64,000 bases of DNA from Marinovum algicola (GTDB taxonomy: Bacteria > Pseudomonadota > Alphaproteobacteria > Rhodobacterales > Rhodobacteraceae): assembly GCF_900109145.1 (NCBI RefSeq), contig NZ_FNYY01000005.1, positions 1-64,000 on the forward strand, given 5' to 3'. This document shows positions 1 to 7,450 of this stretch, piece after piece. Numbering within the stretch: the first letter of the stretch is position 1; each line of letters opens with the position of its first letter. A model generated the notes under the pieces. It worked only from the letters and a program-made list of their open reading frames with translations, had not been told where the DNA came from and searched no databases. Made by a program: the position numbers and the translations under genes.

Positions 1-168
<168 letters not shown>

Positions 169-178
169 TCGCGATCCC

Positions 179-199
179 GTCCCGGGCCTGACCCGGGAC
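179..199. repeat. REP-like palindrome, GTCCCGG-type, copy 1
   Basis: An almost perfect palindrome: GTCCCGGG and CCCGGGAC surround a short centre. Related copies are at 320-340, 3842-3862 and 6788-6808, all between genes. They resemble the short dispersed palindromes common in alphaproteobacterial genomes. Confidence 0.6.
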
Positions 200-213
200 A
201 GCACTTCCAGCCT

Positions 214-246
214 GGCGGCCCCTGCGGGTCGCCGGGCTTTTTTGTG
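214..246 (+). terminator. Terminator after tuf
   Basis: GGCGGCCC and GGGTCGCC pair (one G-U) across a CTGC loop, followed by CGGGC and a run of six T. It separates tuf from the S10 genes. Confidence 0.6.
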
Positions 247-319
247 CCCGATGCCAGGTGCGGCATCCCCACCACGAGGCCCCGGCGCGGGGCCGGGACG
301 CGAGGCCACCCGCAGCCCC

Positions 320-340
320 GTCCCGGACCTGATCCGGGAC
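320..340. repeat. REP-like palindrome, GTCCCGG-type, copy 2
   Basis: GTCCCGGA and TCCGGGAC flank CCTGA as an inverted repeat. Same family as 179-199, 3842-3862 and 6788-6808. Confidence 0.6.
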
Positions 341-462
341 CTCTCGCCCGATCGCGCCAGACAGGCTCCAGGGCTCGCCCCGGAGTTTCGCGGCAAACGA
401 CAAGGCCGCGCGGCATCACCCGCGGGCGGCCGGGGCAGGGGACAAAACCGCCGCTTGCCCCC

Positions 463-491
463 TTGCCACACTGCCGCGCCCCCTGTATAGC
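463..491 (+). promoter_or_regulatory. Promoter of the S10 operon
   Basis: TTGCCA (463-468) and TATAGC (486-491) are 17 bases apart, a good sigma-70 arrangement. The same -10 hexamer is used at the rpmH promoter (15241-15269, other strand). It would start a leader of about 110 bases before rpsJ. Confidence 0.6.
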
Positions 492-513
492 GCGCGGGTT
501 CCCGATGGGAATG

Positions 514-540
514 TGAGGGCGGGGTGATTCCCCGCCCTCA
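514..540 (+). promoter_or_regulatory. Leader hairpin of the S10 operon
   Basis: TGAGGGCGGGG (514-524) pairs perfectly with CCCCGCCCTCA (530-540) around a 5-base loop. No T-run follows, so it is not a simple terminator. Its place in the untranslated leader suggests mRNA protection or autogenous control of the ribosomal protein genes, as L4 does in other bacteria, but that is inference. Confidence 0.4.
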
Positions 541-610
541 AGGTTCGACGAGGGTCGGCGGTGGTCGTCCATCCTCCTCTCAACCTCAACGCCAATGAAG
601 GCTAAGACCA

Positions 611-925
611 ATGCAAAGCCAAAACATTCGCATTCGGCTCAAGGCGTTTGACTATCGTGTGCTCGATGCCAGCACGCAGGAGATCGTCAACACCGCCAAG
701 CGGACCGGCGCCAATGTGCGCGGCCCGATCCCGCTGCCGAACAAGATCGAGAAATTCACCGTTCTGCGTGGCCCCCACGTGAACAAGAAATCGCGCGACC
801 AGTTCGAGATCCGGACCCACAAGCGCCTGCTCGACATCGTCGATCCGACCCCCCAGACCGTGGACGCGCTGATGAAGCTCGACCTGGCCGCTGGTGTGGA
901 CGTCGAGATCAAGCTGCAAGCGTAA
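611..925 (+). CDS. rpsJ: 30S ribosomal protein S10
   Basis: The 104-residue product has the S10 signature throughout: [11 protein letters not shown] at the start, the [34 protein letters not shown] core region and the C-terminal VDVEIKL strand. S10 sits in the head of the small subunit and also serves as the NusE transcription factor. The length is normal for the family. A purine-rich GAAGG lies 10-15 bases before the ATG. It is the first gene of the operon and is followed 13 bases later by rplC. Confidence 0.98.
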   Translation: MQSQNIRIRLKAFDYRVLDASTQEIVNTAKRTGANVRGPIPLPNKIEKFTVLRGPHVNKKSRDQFEIRTHKRLLDIVDPTPQTVDALMKLDLAAGVDVEIKLQA

Positions 926-938
926 GGAGGGCACGACC

Positions 939-1781
939 ATGATGCGCTCTGGTATCATTGCAAAGAAAGTCGGGATGACCCGCCTCTTCCAGGAAGACGG
1001 CAAGCAGATTCCCGTGACCGTGCTGCAACTCGATGGCCTTCAGGTTGTCGCGCAGCGCACCGCGGACGAGCACGGCTATTCCGCCGTTCAACTCGGCGCC
1101 GGTTCCGCCAAGACCAACCGGGTCTCCAAGGCGATGCGCGGCCACTTCTCGAAAGCCAACGTTGCGCCCAAGCGCAAGGTGGCGGAGTTCCGCGTGGCCC
1201 CCGAAGCCATGATCAACGTCGGTGAGGAAATCACCGCCGATCATTACTTCGAAGGCCAGTTCGTCGACGTCTCCGGCACCTCGATCGGTAAGGGTTTCGC
1301 CGGTTCGATGAAGCGCCACAACTTCGGCGGCCTCCGCGCCACGCACGGTGTCTCGATCTCGCACCGGTCGCATGGTTCGACCGGTCAGTGTCAGGACCCG
1401 GGCAAGGTGTTCAAGGGCAAGAAGATGGCCGGCCACATGGGTGCAGTGCGTGTGACCACGCAGAACCTGCAAGTGGTGAAAACCGATGCCGACCGTGGCC
1501 TGATCATGGTCAAGGGCGCGGTTCCGGGCTCCAAGGGTGGCTGGGTCACCGTGCGCGATGCCGTCAAGAAACCGTTCCCCGAGAACGCGATCCTGCCTGC
1601 CGCGTTGAAGTCTGCTGCCGACGAAGCCGCGAAAGCCGCTGAAGAAGCCGCTGCCGCAGCCGCCGCAGAAGCCGAAGCCGAGGCAGCCCGCCTGGCCGAG
1701 GAACAGGCCGCAGCCGAAGCCGAGGCTCTGAAATCCGCCGAAGCGGAAATCGAAGCCGAGAAGAAGGAAGGCGAGGAATGA
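939..1781 (+). CDS. rplC: 50S ribosomal protein L3 with long Ala/Glu tail
   Basis: The body (residues 1-210) is ordinary L3, with the [17 protein letters not shown] loop and the [20 protein letters not shown] segment that reaches the peptidyl-transferase centre. The ATG at 939 is chosen over an upstream in-frame ATG because AAGGAGG sits at 924-930, eight bases before it. The product is 280 residues against about 210 in most bacteria. The extra 60-odd C-terminal residues are almost only Ala, Glu and Lys and are predicted to form a charged helix. The stop codon overlaps rplD (ATGA). Confidence 0.96.
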   Translation: MMRSGIIAKKVGMTRLFQEDGKQIPVTVLQLDGLQVVAQRTADEHGYSAVQLGAGSAKTNRVSKAMRGHFSKANVAPKRKVAEFRVAPEAMINVGEEITADHYFEGQFVDVSGTSIGKGFAGSMKRHNFGGLRATHGVSISHRSHGSTGQCQDPGKVFKGKKMAGHMGAVRVTTQNLQVVKTDADRGLIMVKGAVPGSKGGWVTVRDAVKKPFPENAILPAALKSAADEAAKAAEEAAAAAAAEAEAEAARLAEEQAAAEAEALKSAEAEIEAEKKEGEE

Positions 1782-2395
1782 AACTCGACGTGATCAAACT
1801 CGACGGCGGTTCCGCCGGTTCGGTCGAGCTGGACGACGCGCTCTTCGGCCTCGAGCCCCGCGCCGACATCCTGCACCGGGTGGTCCGCTGGCAGCGTAAC
1901 AACGCACAGGCCGGCACTCACAAGGTCAAGACCCGCTCGGAAACCAGCTATTCGACCAAGAAGATCTATCGCCAGAAGGGCACCGGCGGCGCGCGCCACG
2001 GTGACCGCAATGCGCCGATCTTCCGCAAGGGTGGTATCTACAAGGGCCCGACCCCGCGGTCGCATGGCCACGATCTGCCCAAGAAGGTCCGCAAGCTGGG
2101 CCTGATGCACGCCCTGTCGGCCAAGGCGAAAGCCGGTCAGCTGGTCGTGATCGAAAACGCCGCGTCCGAAGGCAAGACCAGCGCGCTGGCCAAACAGGTC
2201 AAGGATCTGGGCTGGAAGCGGGCGCTGGTGATCGACGGTGCTGAGATCAACGAAGGTTTCGCGCAGGCCGCGCGCAACATCGACGGTCTCGACGTTCTGC
2301 CGTCGGTGGGCGCAAACGTTTATGACATCCTCAAGCGTGACACCCTGGTGCTCACCAAGGCGGCTGTCGAAGCACTGGAGGCTCGTCTGAAATGA
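1778..2395 (+). CDS. rplD: 50S ribosomal protein L4
   Basis: The product has 205 residues, the usual length. The extended internal loop that enters the exit tunnel is recognisable in [20 protein letters not shown] and the following [20 protein letters not shown]4 is an early assembly protein and in enterobacteria represses its own operon; whether it does so here is unknown, although the operon leader carries a hairpin. The start overlaps the rplC stop by four bases and the stop overlaps rplW by four, so the three genes are translationally coupled. Confidence 0.98.
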   Translation: MKLDVIKLDGGSAGSVELDDALFGLEPRADILHRVVRWQRNNAQAGTHKVKTRSETSYSTKKIYRQKGTGGARHGDRNAPIFRKGGIYKGPTPRSHGHDLPKKVRKLGLMHALSAKAKAGQLVVIENAASEGKTSALAKQVKDLGWKRALVIDGAEINEGFAQAARNIDGLDVLPSVGANVYDILKRDTLVLTKAAVEALEARLK

Positions 2396-2688
2396 GCGCG
2401 AAGGCAGAACATTACGATGTGATCCGCAAGCCGGTCATCACCGAGAAATCCACCATGGCGTCCGAACATGGCGCGGTGGTTTTCGAAGTGGCGATTGACG
2501 CCGCCAAGCCGCAAATCAAGGAGGCCGTCGAGGCGCTCTTTGGTGTGAAGGTCAAGGCGGTCAACACCACGATCACCAAAGGCAAGGTAAAGCGCTTCCG
2601 CGGCCAGATGGGCAAGCGGAAAGACGTCAAGAAGGCCTATGTGATGCTCGAAGAGGGCAACACCATCGACGTGACCACCGGTCTGTAA
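2392..2688 (+). CDS. rplW: 50S ribosomal protein L23
   Basis: The 98-residue protein shows the L23 pattern [14 protein letters not shown] near its N terminus and [21 protein letters not shown] in its centre. L23 lies at the tunnel exit and docks trigger factor and the signal recognition particle. The start overlaps rplD (ATGA). It is the last gene of the first half of the cluster: a strong terminator follows at 2716-2750, whereas in most bacteria transcription would run on into rplB. Confidence 0.98.
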   Translation: MSAKAEHYDVIRKPVITEKSTMASEHGAVVFEVAIDAAKPQIKEAVEALFGVKVKAVNTTITKGKVKRFRGQMGKRKDVKKAYVMLEEGNTIDVTTGL

Positions 2689-2715
2689 AGACAGGATCGA
2701 AGGTCAGGATCATGA

Positions 2716-2750
2716 CCCCCGGCTGCGCGAGCGGCCGGGGGGTTTCTTTT
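2716..2750 (+). terminator. Strong terminator after rplW, inside the S10 cluster
   Basis: CCCCCGGCTGC (2716-2726) pairs with GCGGCCGGGGG (2731-2741, one G-U) over a GCGA tetraloop, then GTTTCTTTT. It ends the rpsJ-rplW transcript. Confidence 0.8.
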
Positions 2751-2975
2751 GCAAGGCTCGGGGGCCGGGGGCGCCGCTGGATATGACCGAGGCTGCTGGG
2801 GCGGTGACGGGCTTGAGGGAAGCGAGGGGGCGCCATGGCGGGTTGTCACCCGTCCTGCGTCGTGTGCTTGGAACCCGTTGCGGCACGGCTCCGGGGCGCC
2901 CAGAGATGCCGCGTGCCGTCGCAAGGGTCCGGCGCCCCTGATGTGCCGCATGCGCTGGCGGGGCGGGCGCGGACG

Positions 2976-3004
2976 AAAAAAAGGGGCCCGAACCGGACCC
3001 CTTC
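2976..3004 (-). terminator. Terminator of the PRC-barrel gene
   Basis: Read on the minus strand, AAGGGGTCCG pairs with CGGGCCCCTT (one G-U) and a run of seven T follows. It lies 25 bases after the stop codon of the minus-strand gene. Confidence 0.75.
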
Positions 3005-3028
3005 ACTGATTAACCTACCGAGAAAAAC

Positions 3029-3550
3029 TCAGTCCCACCAGCCTTCGTCGACCGCTTCCATCTGCTCCAGCTCTTCCTCGGTCTTCCGGGTCACGAGCAC
3101 ATAGGTTTCGTCGTCGACGGCCGAGAGGCGCACGTCGTCCATGCGGATCAGCACGTGTTTGTCGCCGATGTCGAGAAAGCCGCCGACCTCGGCCACCACG
3201 CCGACCATCTGGCCGCTGCGGTCGAGCACGATGTCCTCAATCTCGCCGATGTCGTTCCAGTCAGGACCGACGCCCTCGTAATCCCAGTTGCCCCACGTGT
3301 CGTCGTCCATCGGGCCGTTGATGGTGTAGATCTCGCCGCCGGTAATGTCGCGCGAGCGGATCAGTTGGGCATAGTCCAGCGGTGCGTCGGCATCCATGGC
3401 AGGCTCGGCGTCACCCATGGTCGTCGCGCTCGATTCCATCGTGCTTGCGCTATCATCCATGGCGGCGTCATTGGCATCCACGTGGGACGCGGCAAACGCC
3501 GGTCCGGCAACCAGAGCGGTAGTGAGGGCGAGTGTGGTCAGACGTGTCAT
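3029..3550 (-). CDS. Exported PRC-barrel domain protein between rplW and rplB
   Basis: The 173-residue product begins with a signal peptide (MTRLTTLALTTALVAGPAFA, cut near residue 21), continues with an acidic linker rich in Asp, Ala, Ser and Met, and ends in a PRC-barrel-like region (DIGEIEDIVLDRSGQMVGVV followed by VGGFLDIGDKHVLI). The start at 3550 is supported by GAAGGAGA eight bases upstream. It is very acidic and probably periplasmic. Its function is unknown; PRC-barrels often mediate protein contacts. It runs against the ribosomal genes, has its own terminator, and splits the S10 cluster. A longer open frame extends upstream across rplB-rplV but is only an antisense shadow. Confidence 0.85.
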   Translation of the reverse strand: MTRLTTLALTTALVAGPAFAASHVDANDAAMDDSASTMESSATTMGDAEPAMDADAPLDYAQLIRSRDITGGEIYTINGPMDDDTWGNWDYEGVGPDWNDIGEIEDIVLDRSGQMVGVVAEVGGFLDIGDKHVLIRMDDVRLSAVDDETYVLVTRKTEEELEQMEAVDEGWWD

Positions 3551-3768
3551 GTGATAGTCTCCTTCGTGTCTGTCTTCATCGACACTACGAATTCGGCGGC
3601 GGTTTGGTTCCGAGGCGATTTGGAAAAATTCCCAAAAACCGGTGCCGGAGCGGATGGAATGACGGAGCGTTCGGCATGTCGAAGGCCGCTTGTGTCGCGA
3701 TGATGTGCCTGGCACCCCATGGCGCTTGACCCCAACGCCGCCTTCCCCTATCAGACCCCATCCGCACC

Positions 3769-3798
3769 GCCCCAGATTCGTCTGGGGCTGTGTGTTTT
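3769..3798 (+). terminator. Orphan hairpin terminator upstream of rplB
   Basis: GCCCCAGA (3769-3776) pairs perfectly with TCTGGGGC (3781-3788) around TTCG, followed by TGTGTGTTTT. It is oriented as a plus-strand terminator, yet no plus-strand gene precedes it apart from a possible 17-codon peptide. Confidence 0.5.
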
Positions 3799-3841
3799 GT
3801 CGTCTTGGTGCATCGCGCGGGCCGGCAAAGCCAGATACCCC

Positions 3842-3862
3842 GTCCCGGGCTTGCCCCGGGAC
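3842..3862. repeat. REP-like palindrome, GTCCCGG-type, copy 3
   Basis: GTCCCGGG and CCCGGGAC-like arms surround CTTGC. Same family as 179-199 and 320-340. Confidence 0.6.
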
Positions 3863-3945
3863 CTCATGGGCCAGGGGGCCCCGGGGCAAGCCTGGGGCGC
3901 GATGGGCGGGGCAGGTGGCGCACGAACCGGGGACCTTCGGGGCCC

Positions 3946-3951
3946 TATACT
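3946..3951 (+). promoter_or_regulatory. Candidate -10 element for the rplB operon
   Basis: TATACT lies 68 bases before rplB, in the only stretch that could drive the second half of the cluster. The -35 region is poor (CGAACC at 3923-3928 with a 17-base spacer), so this is a guess from position. Confidence 0.35.
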
Positions 3952-4018
3952 CTGGCTCGCAAGAGCCCAAACATAGCGGGGCGGAAAGCCTCGCATTGCT
4001 AAACGGAAGACAGAAAGC

Positions 4019-4861
4019 ATGGCACTCAAGTCGTATAAGCCGACGACGCCGGGCCAGCGCGGGCTGGTGCTGATCGACCGTTCGGAGCTGTGGAAAGGAC
4101 GCCCCGTCAAAGCCCTCACCGAGGGTCTGACGAAATCGGGCGGCCGGAACAACACCGGACGTATTACCTCGCGCCGCCGGGGTGGCGGGGCGAAACGCCT
4201 CTACCGGATCGTTGACTTCAAGCGCAGCAAACATGACGTCGAAGCCGTCGTGATGCGCATCGAATATGACCCCAACCGCACCGCCTTCATTGCCCTCGTG
4301 CAATATGTCGACGGCGACCAGGCCTATATCCTGGCTCCGCAGCGGATCGCGATCGGCGACAAGGTCGTCGCCGCGCAGAAAGCCGACATCAAGCCGGGCA
4401 ACGCAATGCCGTTCTCGGGCATGCCGATCGGTACCATCGTGCACAACATTGAGCTGAAGCCCGGCAAGGGCGGCCAGATCGCGCGCGCCGCGGGCACCTA
4501 TGCCCAGTTCGTCGGCCGTGACGGTGGCTACGCCCAGATCCGCCTGTCCTCGGGCGAGCTGCGCCTGGTGCGTCAGGAGTGCATGGCCACCGTTGGCGCC
4601 GTGTCGAACCCCGACAACTCGAACCAGAACTACGGTAAAGCCGGCCGCATGCGCCACAAGGGCATCCGCCCGTCGGTCCGTGGTGTCGTGATGAACCCGA
4701 TCGACCACCCGCACGGCGGTGGTGAAGGTCGGACCTCGGGTGGCCGTCACCCGGTCACGCCCTGGGGCAAGCCGACCAAGGGTGCGCGCACCCGCAACAA
4801 GAACAAGGCGTCGCAGAAGCTCATCCTGCGCTCGCGTCACGCCAAGAAGAAGGGTCGCTAA
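4019..4861 (+). CDS. rplB: 50S ribosomal protein L2
   Basis: The 280-residue protein is standard L2: an N-terminal [13 protein letters not shown], an OB/SH3-like core and the conserved C-terminal [20 protein letters not shown] region whose histidine lies close to the peptidyl-transferase centre. It is the first gene of the second half of the S10 cluster and must have its own promoter because of the terminator and inserted gene upstream. rpsS follows three bases after its stop codon. A purine-rich GGAAGACAGAAAG precedes the ATG. Confidence 0.98.
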   Translation: MALKSYKPTTPGQRGLVLIDRSELWKGRPVKALTEGLTKSGGRNNTGRITSRRRGGGAKRLYRIVDFKRSKHDVEAVVMRIEYDPNRTAFIALVQYVDGDQAYILAPQRIAIGDKVVAAQKADIKPGNAMPFSGMPIGTIVHNIELKPGKGGQIARAAGTYAQFVGRDGGYAQIRLSSGELRLVRQECMATVGAVSNPDNSNQNYGKAGRMRHKGIRPSVRGVVMNPIDHPHGGGEGRTSGGRHPVTPWGKPTKGARTRNKNKASQKLILRSRHAKKKGR

Positions 4862-4864
4862 TTC

Positions 4865-5143
4865 ATGTCGCGCTCTGTATGGAAAGGGCCTTTCGTCGAT
4901 GCCTACGTGCTGAAAAAAGCCGAAGCGTCGCGCGAATCCGGTCGCAACGAAGTCATCAAGATCTGGTCGCGCCGCTCGACGATCCTGCCCCAGTTCGTGG
5001 GCCTGACGTTTGGCGTCTACAACGGTCAGAAACATATCCCTGTCAACGTCAGCGAAGACATGATCGGTCAGAAGTTCGGTGAATATTCGCCGACCCGGAC
5101 CTATTACGGTCATGCCGCCGACAAAAAAGCGAAGCGGAAGTAA
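4865..5143 (+). CDS. rpsS: 30S ribosomal protein S19
   Basis: The 92-residue protein starts [18 protein letters not shown] and contains the S19 signature ([16 protein letters not shown]). S19 binds 16S rRNA in the head of the small subunit next to S13 and S14. Size and sequence are normal. It is spaced three bases from rplB and three bases from rplV, as expected for a tightly packed ribosomal operon. Confidence 0.98.
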   Translation: MSRSVWKGPFVDAYVLKKAEASRESGRNEVIKIWSRRSTILPQFVGLTFGVYNGQKHIPVNVSEDMIGQKFGEYSPTRTYYGHAADKKAKRK

Positions 5144-5146
5144 GTC

Positions 5147-5527
5147 ATGGGCAAGGAAAAGAACCCCCGCCGCGTGGCCGACAACGAAGCAATGGCAAAA
5201 CTGCGCATGCTTCGCACGTCCCCGCAAAAGCTCAACCTCGTCGCCGGTCTGATCCGCGGCAAGAAGGTGGAAAAGGCGCTGACCGATCTGGCCTTCTCGA
5301 AGAAGCGGATTGCCGTGGAGGTGCGCAAGTGCCTCCAGTCGGCCATCGCCAACGCCGAGAACAACCACGGTCTTGACGTCGACGAGCTGATCGTCGCCGA
5401 AGCCTATGTCGGCAAGAACCTGATCATGAAGCGCGGTCGCCCGCGGGCCCGTGGCCGGTTCGGCAAGATTCACAAGCCGTTCTCGGAAATCACCATCAAG
5501 GTGCGTCAGATCGAGGAGCAAGCCTAA
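5147..5527 (+). CDS. rplV: 50S ribosomal protein L22
   Basis: The 126-residue product matches L22: [20 protein letters not shown] near the start, [14 protein letters not shown] in the middle and the basic hairpin [14 protein letters not shown] that lines the exit tunnel, a site of macrolide-resistance changes in other species. It has a short N-terminal extension before the conserved core. The stop codon overlaps the rpsC start by one base (TAATG). Confidence 0.98.
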   Translation: MGKEKNPRRVADNEAMAKLRMLRTSPQKLNLVAGLIRGKKVEKALTDLAFSKKRIAVEVRKCLQSAIANAENNHGLDVDELIVAEAYVGKNLIMKRGRPRARGRFGKIHKPFSEITIKVRQIEEQA

Positions 5528-6237
5528 TGGGTAACAAGACCAATCCGATCGGCATGCGCCTCCAGGTCAACCGCACCTGGGACAGCCGCTGGTACGCCGA
5601 TACCAAGGATTACGGGGATCTTCTGCTGGAAGACCTGAAAATCCGCGACTTCATTCACGAAGAATGCAAGCAGGCCGGTGTCGCCCGTGTGATCATCGAA
5701 CGTCCGCACAAGAAGTGCCGCGTCACGATCCACACCGCGCGCCCCGGTGTCATCATCGGCAAGAAAGGCGCGGACATCGAGACGCTGCGCAAGAAGATTG
5801 CCGCGATGACCGACAGCGAGCTGCACCTCAACATCGTGGAAGTGCGCAAGCCCGAGCTGGATGCCCGCCTGGTCGGCGAAAGCATCGCTCAGCAGCTCGA
5901 GCGCCGGGTGTCCTTCCGTCGCGCCATGAAGCGCGCGGTGCAGAACGCCATGCGCATGGGTGCCCTGGGCATTCGGGTCAACGTCGCGGGCCGTCTTGGC
6001 GGCGCCGAGATCGCCCGGACCGAATGGTACCGCGAAGGCCGCGTGCCGCTTCACACCCTGCGGGCCGATATCGACCACGCACATGTCGAGGCGACCACGC
6101 CTTACGGCATCATCGGGATCAAGGTCTGGATCTTCAAAGGCGAGATCATGGAGCACGACCCGCAAGCGCGTGACCGCAAGGCCCAGGAAATCCAGGATGG
6201 CCCCGCCCCCCGCGGCGCCGGTGGCCGGAGGAACTAA
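5527..6237 (+). CDS. rpsC: 30S ribosomal protein S3
   Basis: The 236-residue product has the S3 N terminus ([12 protein letters not shown]), a type II KH domain with VIIGKKG at residues 75-81, and the C-terminal [25 protein letters not shown]-type segment that lines the mRNA entry. The C terminus ends in a Pro/Gly-rich tail, as is usual in alphaproteobacteria. The start overlaps rplV by one base and rplP begins three bases after the stop. Confidence 0.98.
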   Translation: MGNKTNPIGMRLQVNRTWDSRWYADTKDYGDLLLEDLKIRDFIHEECKQAGVARVIIERPHKKCRVTIHTARPGVIIGKKGADIETLRKKIAAMTDSELHLNIVEVRKPELDARLVGESIAQQLERRVSFRRAMKRAVQNAMRMGALGIRVNVAGRLGGAEIARTEWYREGRVPLHTLRADIDHAHVEATTPYGIIGIKVWIFKGEIMEHDPQARDRKAQEIQDGPAPRGAGGRRN

Positions 6238-6240
6238 GCC

Positions 6241-6654
6241 ATGTTGCAACCCAAACGCACAAAATTCCGCAAGATGTTCAAGGGCCGCATTGCCGGTGAG
6301 GCAAAAGGCGGCAGCGATGTGAACTTCGGGACCTATGGCCTCAAGGCGCTTCAGCCCGAGCGTGTGACTGCGCGCCAGATCGAAGCGGCGCGTCGTGCCA
6401 TGACCCGTCACATGAAACGTCAGGGCCACGTCTGGATCCGGATCTTCCCGGATACCCCCGTGACCTCCAAACCCACCGAAGTCCGGATGGGTAAGGGTAA
6501 AGGTTCGGTGGATTTCTGGGCCGCCAAGGTCAAGCCGGGCCGCGTGATGTTCGAGATCGACGGCGTGTCGGAAGATGTGGCGCGCGAAGCGCTGCGTCTG
6601 GCGGCGATGAAGCTGCCGATCAAGACCCGGGTCGTGGTTCGCGAGGACTGGTAA
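6241..6654 (+). CDS. rplP: 50S ribosomal protein L16
   Basis: The 137-residue product begins [16 protein letters not shown] and carries the L16 features [24 protein letters not shown] and [20 protein letters not shown]16 helps to place tRNA in the A and P sites. In most bacteria rpmC (L29) and rpsQ (S17) follow directly. Here a strong terminator follows within 35 bases and neither gene occurs in the remaining 57 kb, so rplP is the end of this operon. Confidence 0.98.
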   Translation: MLQPKRTKFRKMFKGRIAGEAKGGSDVNFGTYGLKALQPERVTARQIEAARRAMTRHMKRQGHVWIRIFPDTPVTSKPTEVRMGKGKGSVDFWAAKVKPGRVMFEIDGVSEDVAREALRLAAMKLPIKTRVVVREDW

Positions 6655-6657
6655 GTT

Positions 6658-6683
6658 CGGTGGGTTGAGAAACCCACCCTACG
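6658..6683. repeat. Palindromic repeat beside rplP, left copy
   Basis: CGGTGGGTT and AACCCACCCTACG form an inverted repeat. A second, inverted copy lies at 6876-6901 (CGTAGGGTGGGG...CCCCACCG). Together they bracket the spacer between rplP and the MaoC gene. Confidence 0.55.
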
Positions 6684-6686
6684 CAA

Positions 6687-6725
6687 AAAGACCCCCGCCG
6701 AGAGATCGGCGGGGGTCTTTCTTTT
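6687..6725 (+). terminator. Terminator after rplP
   Basis: A 12-bp stem, GACCCCCGCCGA against TCGGCGGGGGTC, with a GAGA tetraloop, then TTTCTTTT. A-rich bases before the stem would also let it act on the opposite strand. Confidence 0.85.
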
Positions 6726-6787
6726 GCGGGAGGCTGGCTGGGTGCAGGGCCACAGGGCCGCGTCCGGGAACGGTGGTAAGGGGGGAG

Positions 6788-6808
6788 GTCCCGGATCAAG
6801 TCCAGGAC
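6788..6808. repeat. REP-like palindrome, GTCCCGG-type, copy 4
   Basis: GTCCCGGAT and GTCCAGGAC flank CAA, with one mismatch. Same family as the copies near tuf and rplB. Confidence 0.5.
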
Positions 6809-6875
6809 GGCGGCAGGGTCAGCCGAGCCTGGGCGACACGGCCCCGCGGACGCCGGTCTGACCAAGGCCGTCCGC

Positions 6876-6901
6876 CGTAGGGTGGGGTTTTACCCCACCG
6901 C
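6876..6901. repeat. Palindromic repeat beside the MaoC gene, right copy
   Basis: CGTAGGGTGGGG and CCCCACCG form an inverted repeat that is the reverse-complement relative of 6658-6683. It touches the stop codon of the MaoC gene and could serve as its terminator. Confidence 0.5.
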
Positions 6902-6905
6902 CCGG

Positions 6906-7349
6906 TCAGTCGAACTTGCGCGACGGCGCCAGAACCTTGGCTTCGCCGATCAGCACCTTCTTGCCATCGACCGCGCAATGGCACTCCAAGGTCACCCGGC
7001 GTTTGGCGTGATCGATGTCGACCACCTTGACTTCGGCATAGACCATGTCACCCGGCCGCACCGGGGCGAGAAACTTGAGCGTCTGGCCCATGTAGACGGT
7101 GCCATGGCCCGGAAGCTGCTCGCCGATCACCGCCGAGATCAGCCCCGCGGTCAGCATGCCATGGGCGATCCGGCCTTCAAAGATCGTGTCCTGGGCATAA
7201 TCGTCATCGAGATGCACCGGATTGCGGTCGGTGGAGACCTGGGCAAAGAGCTCGATATCCAGATCCGTCACCTGTTTGCGCAGGTGACGGGTCATGCCCA
7301 TTTCGATGTCTTCGATGCAGATCGTGCCGCGGGGCATATTGTCCAACAT
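6906..7349 (-). CDS. MaoC-like (R)-specific enoyl-CoA hydratase
   Basis: The 147-residue product is a single hot-dog domain of the PhaJ/MaoC type. The catalytic pair is visible as D41 and H46 in DRNPVHLDDDYA, followed by FEGRIAHGMLTAGLIS. Such enzymes add water to trans-2-enoyl-CoA to give (R)-3-hydroxyacyl-CoA, feeding polyhydroxyalkanoate or fatty-acid routes. It is transcribed away from the HAD gene's promoter side, about 100 bases downstream of that gene's stop, in the same direction. The start at 7349 has a GAAAGGGAGCC ribosome site. The precise chain-length preference cannot be read from the sequence. Confidence 0.85.
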   Translation of the reverse strand: MLDNMPRGTICIEDIEMGMTRHLRKQVTDLDIELFAQVSTDRNPVHLDDDYAQDTIFEGRIAHGMLTAGLISAVIGEQLPGHGTVYMGQTLKFLAPVRPGDMVYAEVKVVDIDHAKRRVTLECHCAVDGKKVLIGEAKVLAPSRKFD

Positions 7350-7450
7350 GAGGCTCCCTTTCGTGACCGTGAGCGTAATTATAGGGCGTCACCGGGGCGA
7401 CATTCGCAATATAATTACTTCGCACGCGCAGAAAATCAAGCCTTATTAGG

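Larger units (their letters stand above)
169..610. other. Gene-free tuf-rpsJ spacer with terminator, repeats, promoter and leader
   Basis: These 442 bases hold no convincing gene. In order they contain a hairpin with a T-run after tuf (214-246), two copies of a palindromic repeat of the GTCCCGG...CCGGGAC type (179-199 and 320-340), a good sigma-70-like promoter (463-491) and a leader with a perfect 11-bp hairpin (514-540) before rpsJ. Confidence 0.75.
2689..3028. other. Gene-free spacer between rplW and the convergent PRC-barrel gene
   Basis: This stretch carries the terminator of rplW (2716-2750) and, facing it, the terminator of the minus-strand PRC-barrel gene (2976-3004). The roughly 225 bases between them have open frames on both strands but no start with a ribosome site and no recognisable protein. 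I see nothing else in it. Confidence 0.6.
3551..4018. other. Gene-poor spacer upstream of rplB
   Basis: This spacer holds the divergent promoters of the PRC-barrel gene and of rplB. It also holds a perfect UUCG-loop hairpin with a T-rich tail (3769-3798) that has no obvious gene in front of it, a 17-codon open frame (3676-3729) and a GTCCCGG-type palindrome (3842-3862). A TATACT hexamer at 3946-3951 may be the -10 of the rplB promoter. Confidence 0.55.

Noticed and set aside
3029-5521. An 830-codon minus-strand frame that would fuse the PRC-barrel protein to an upstream part
   Set aside because: The signal peptide and ribosome site at 3550 set the true start; the upstream part is antisense to rplB, rpsS and rplV.
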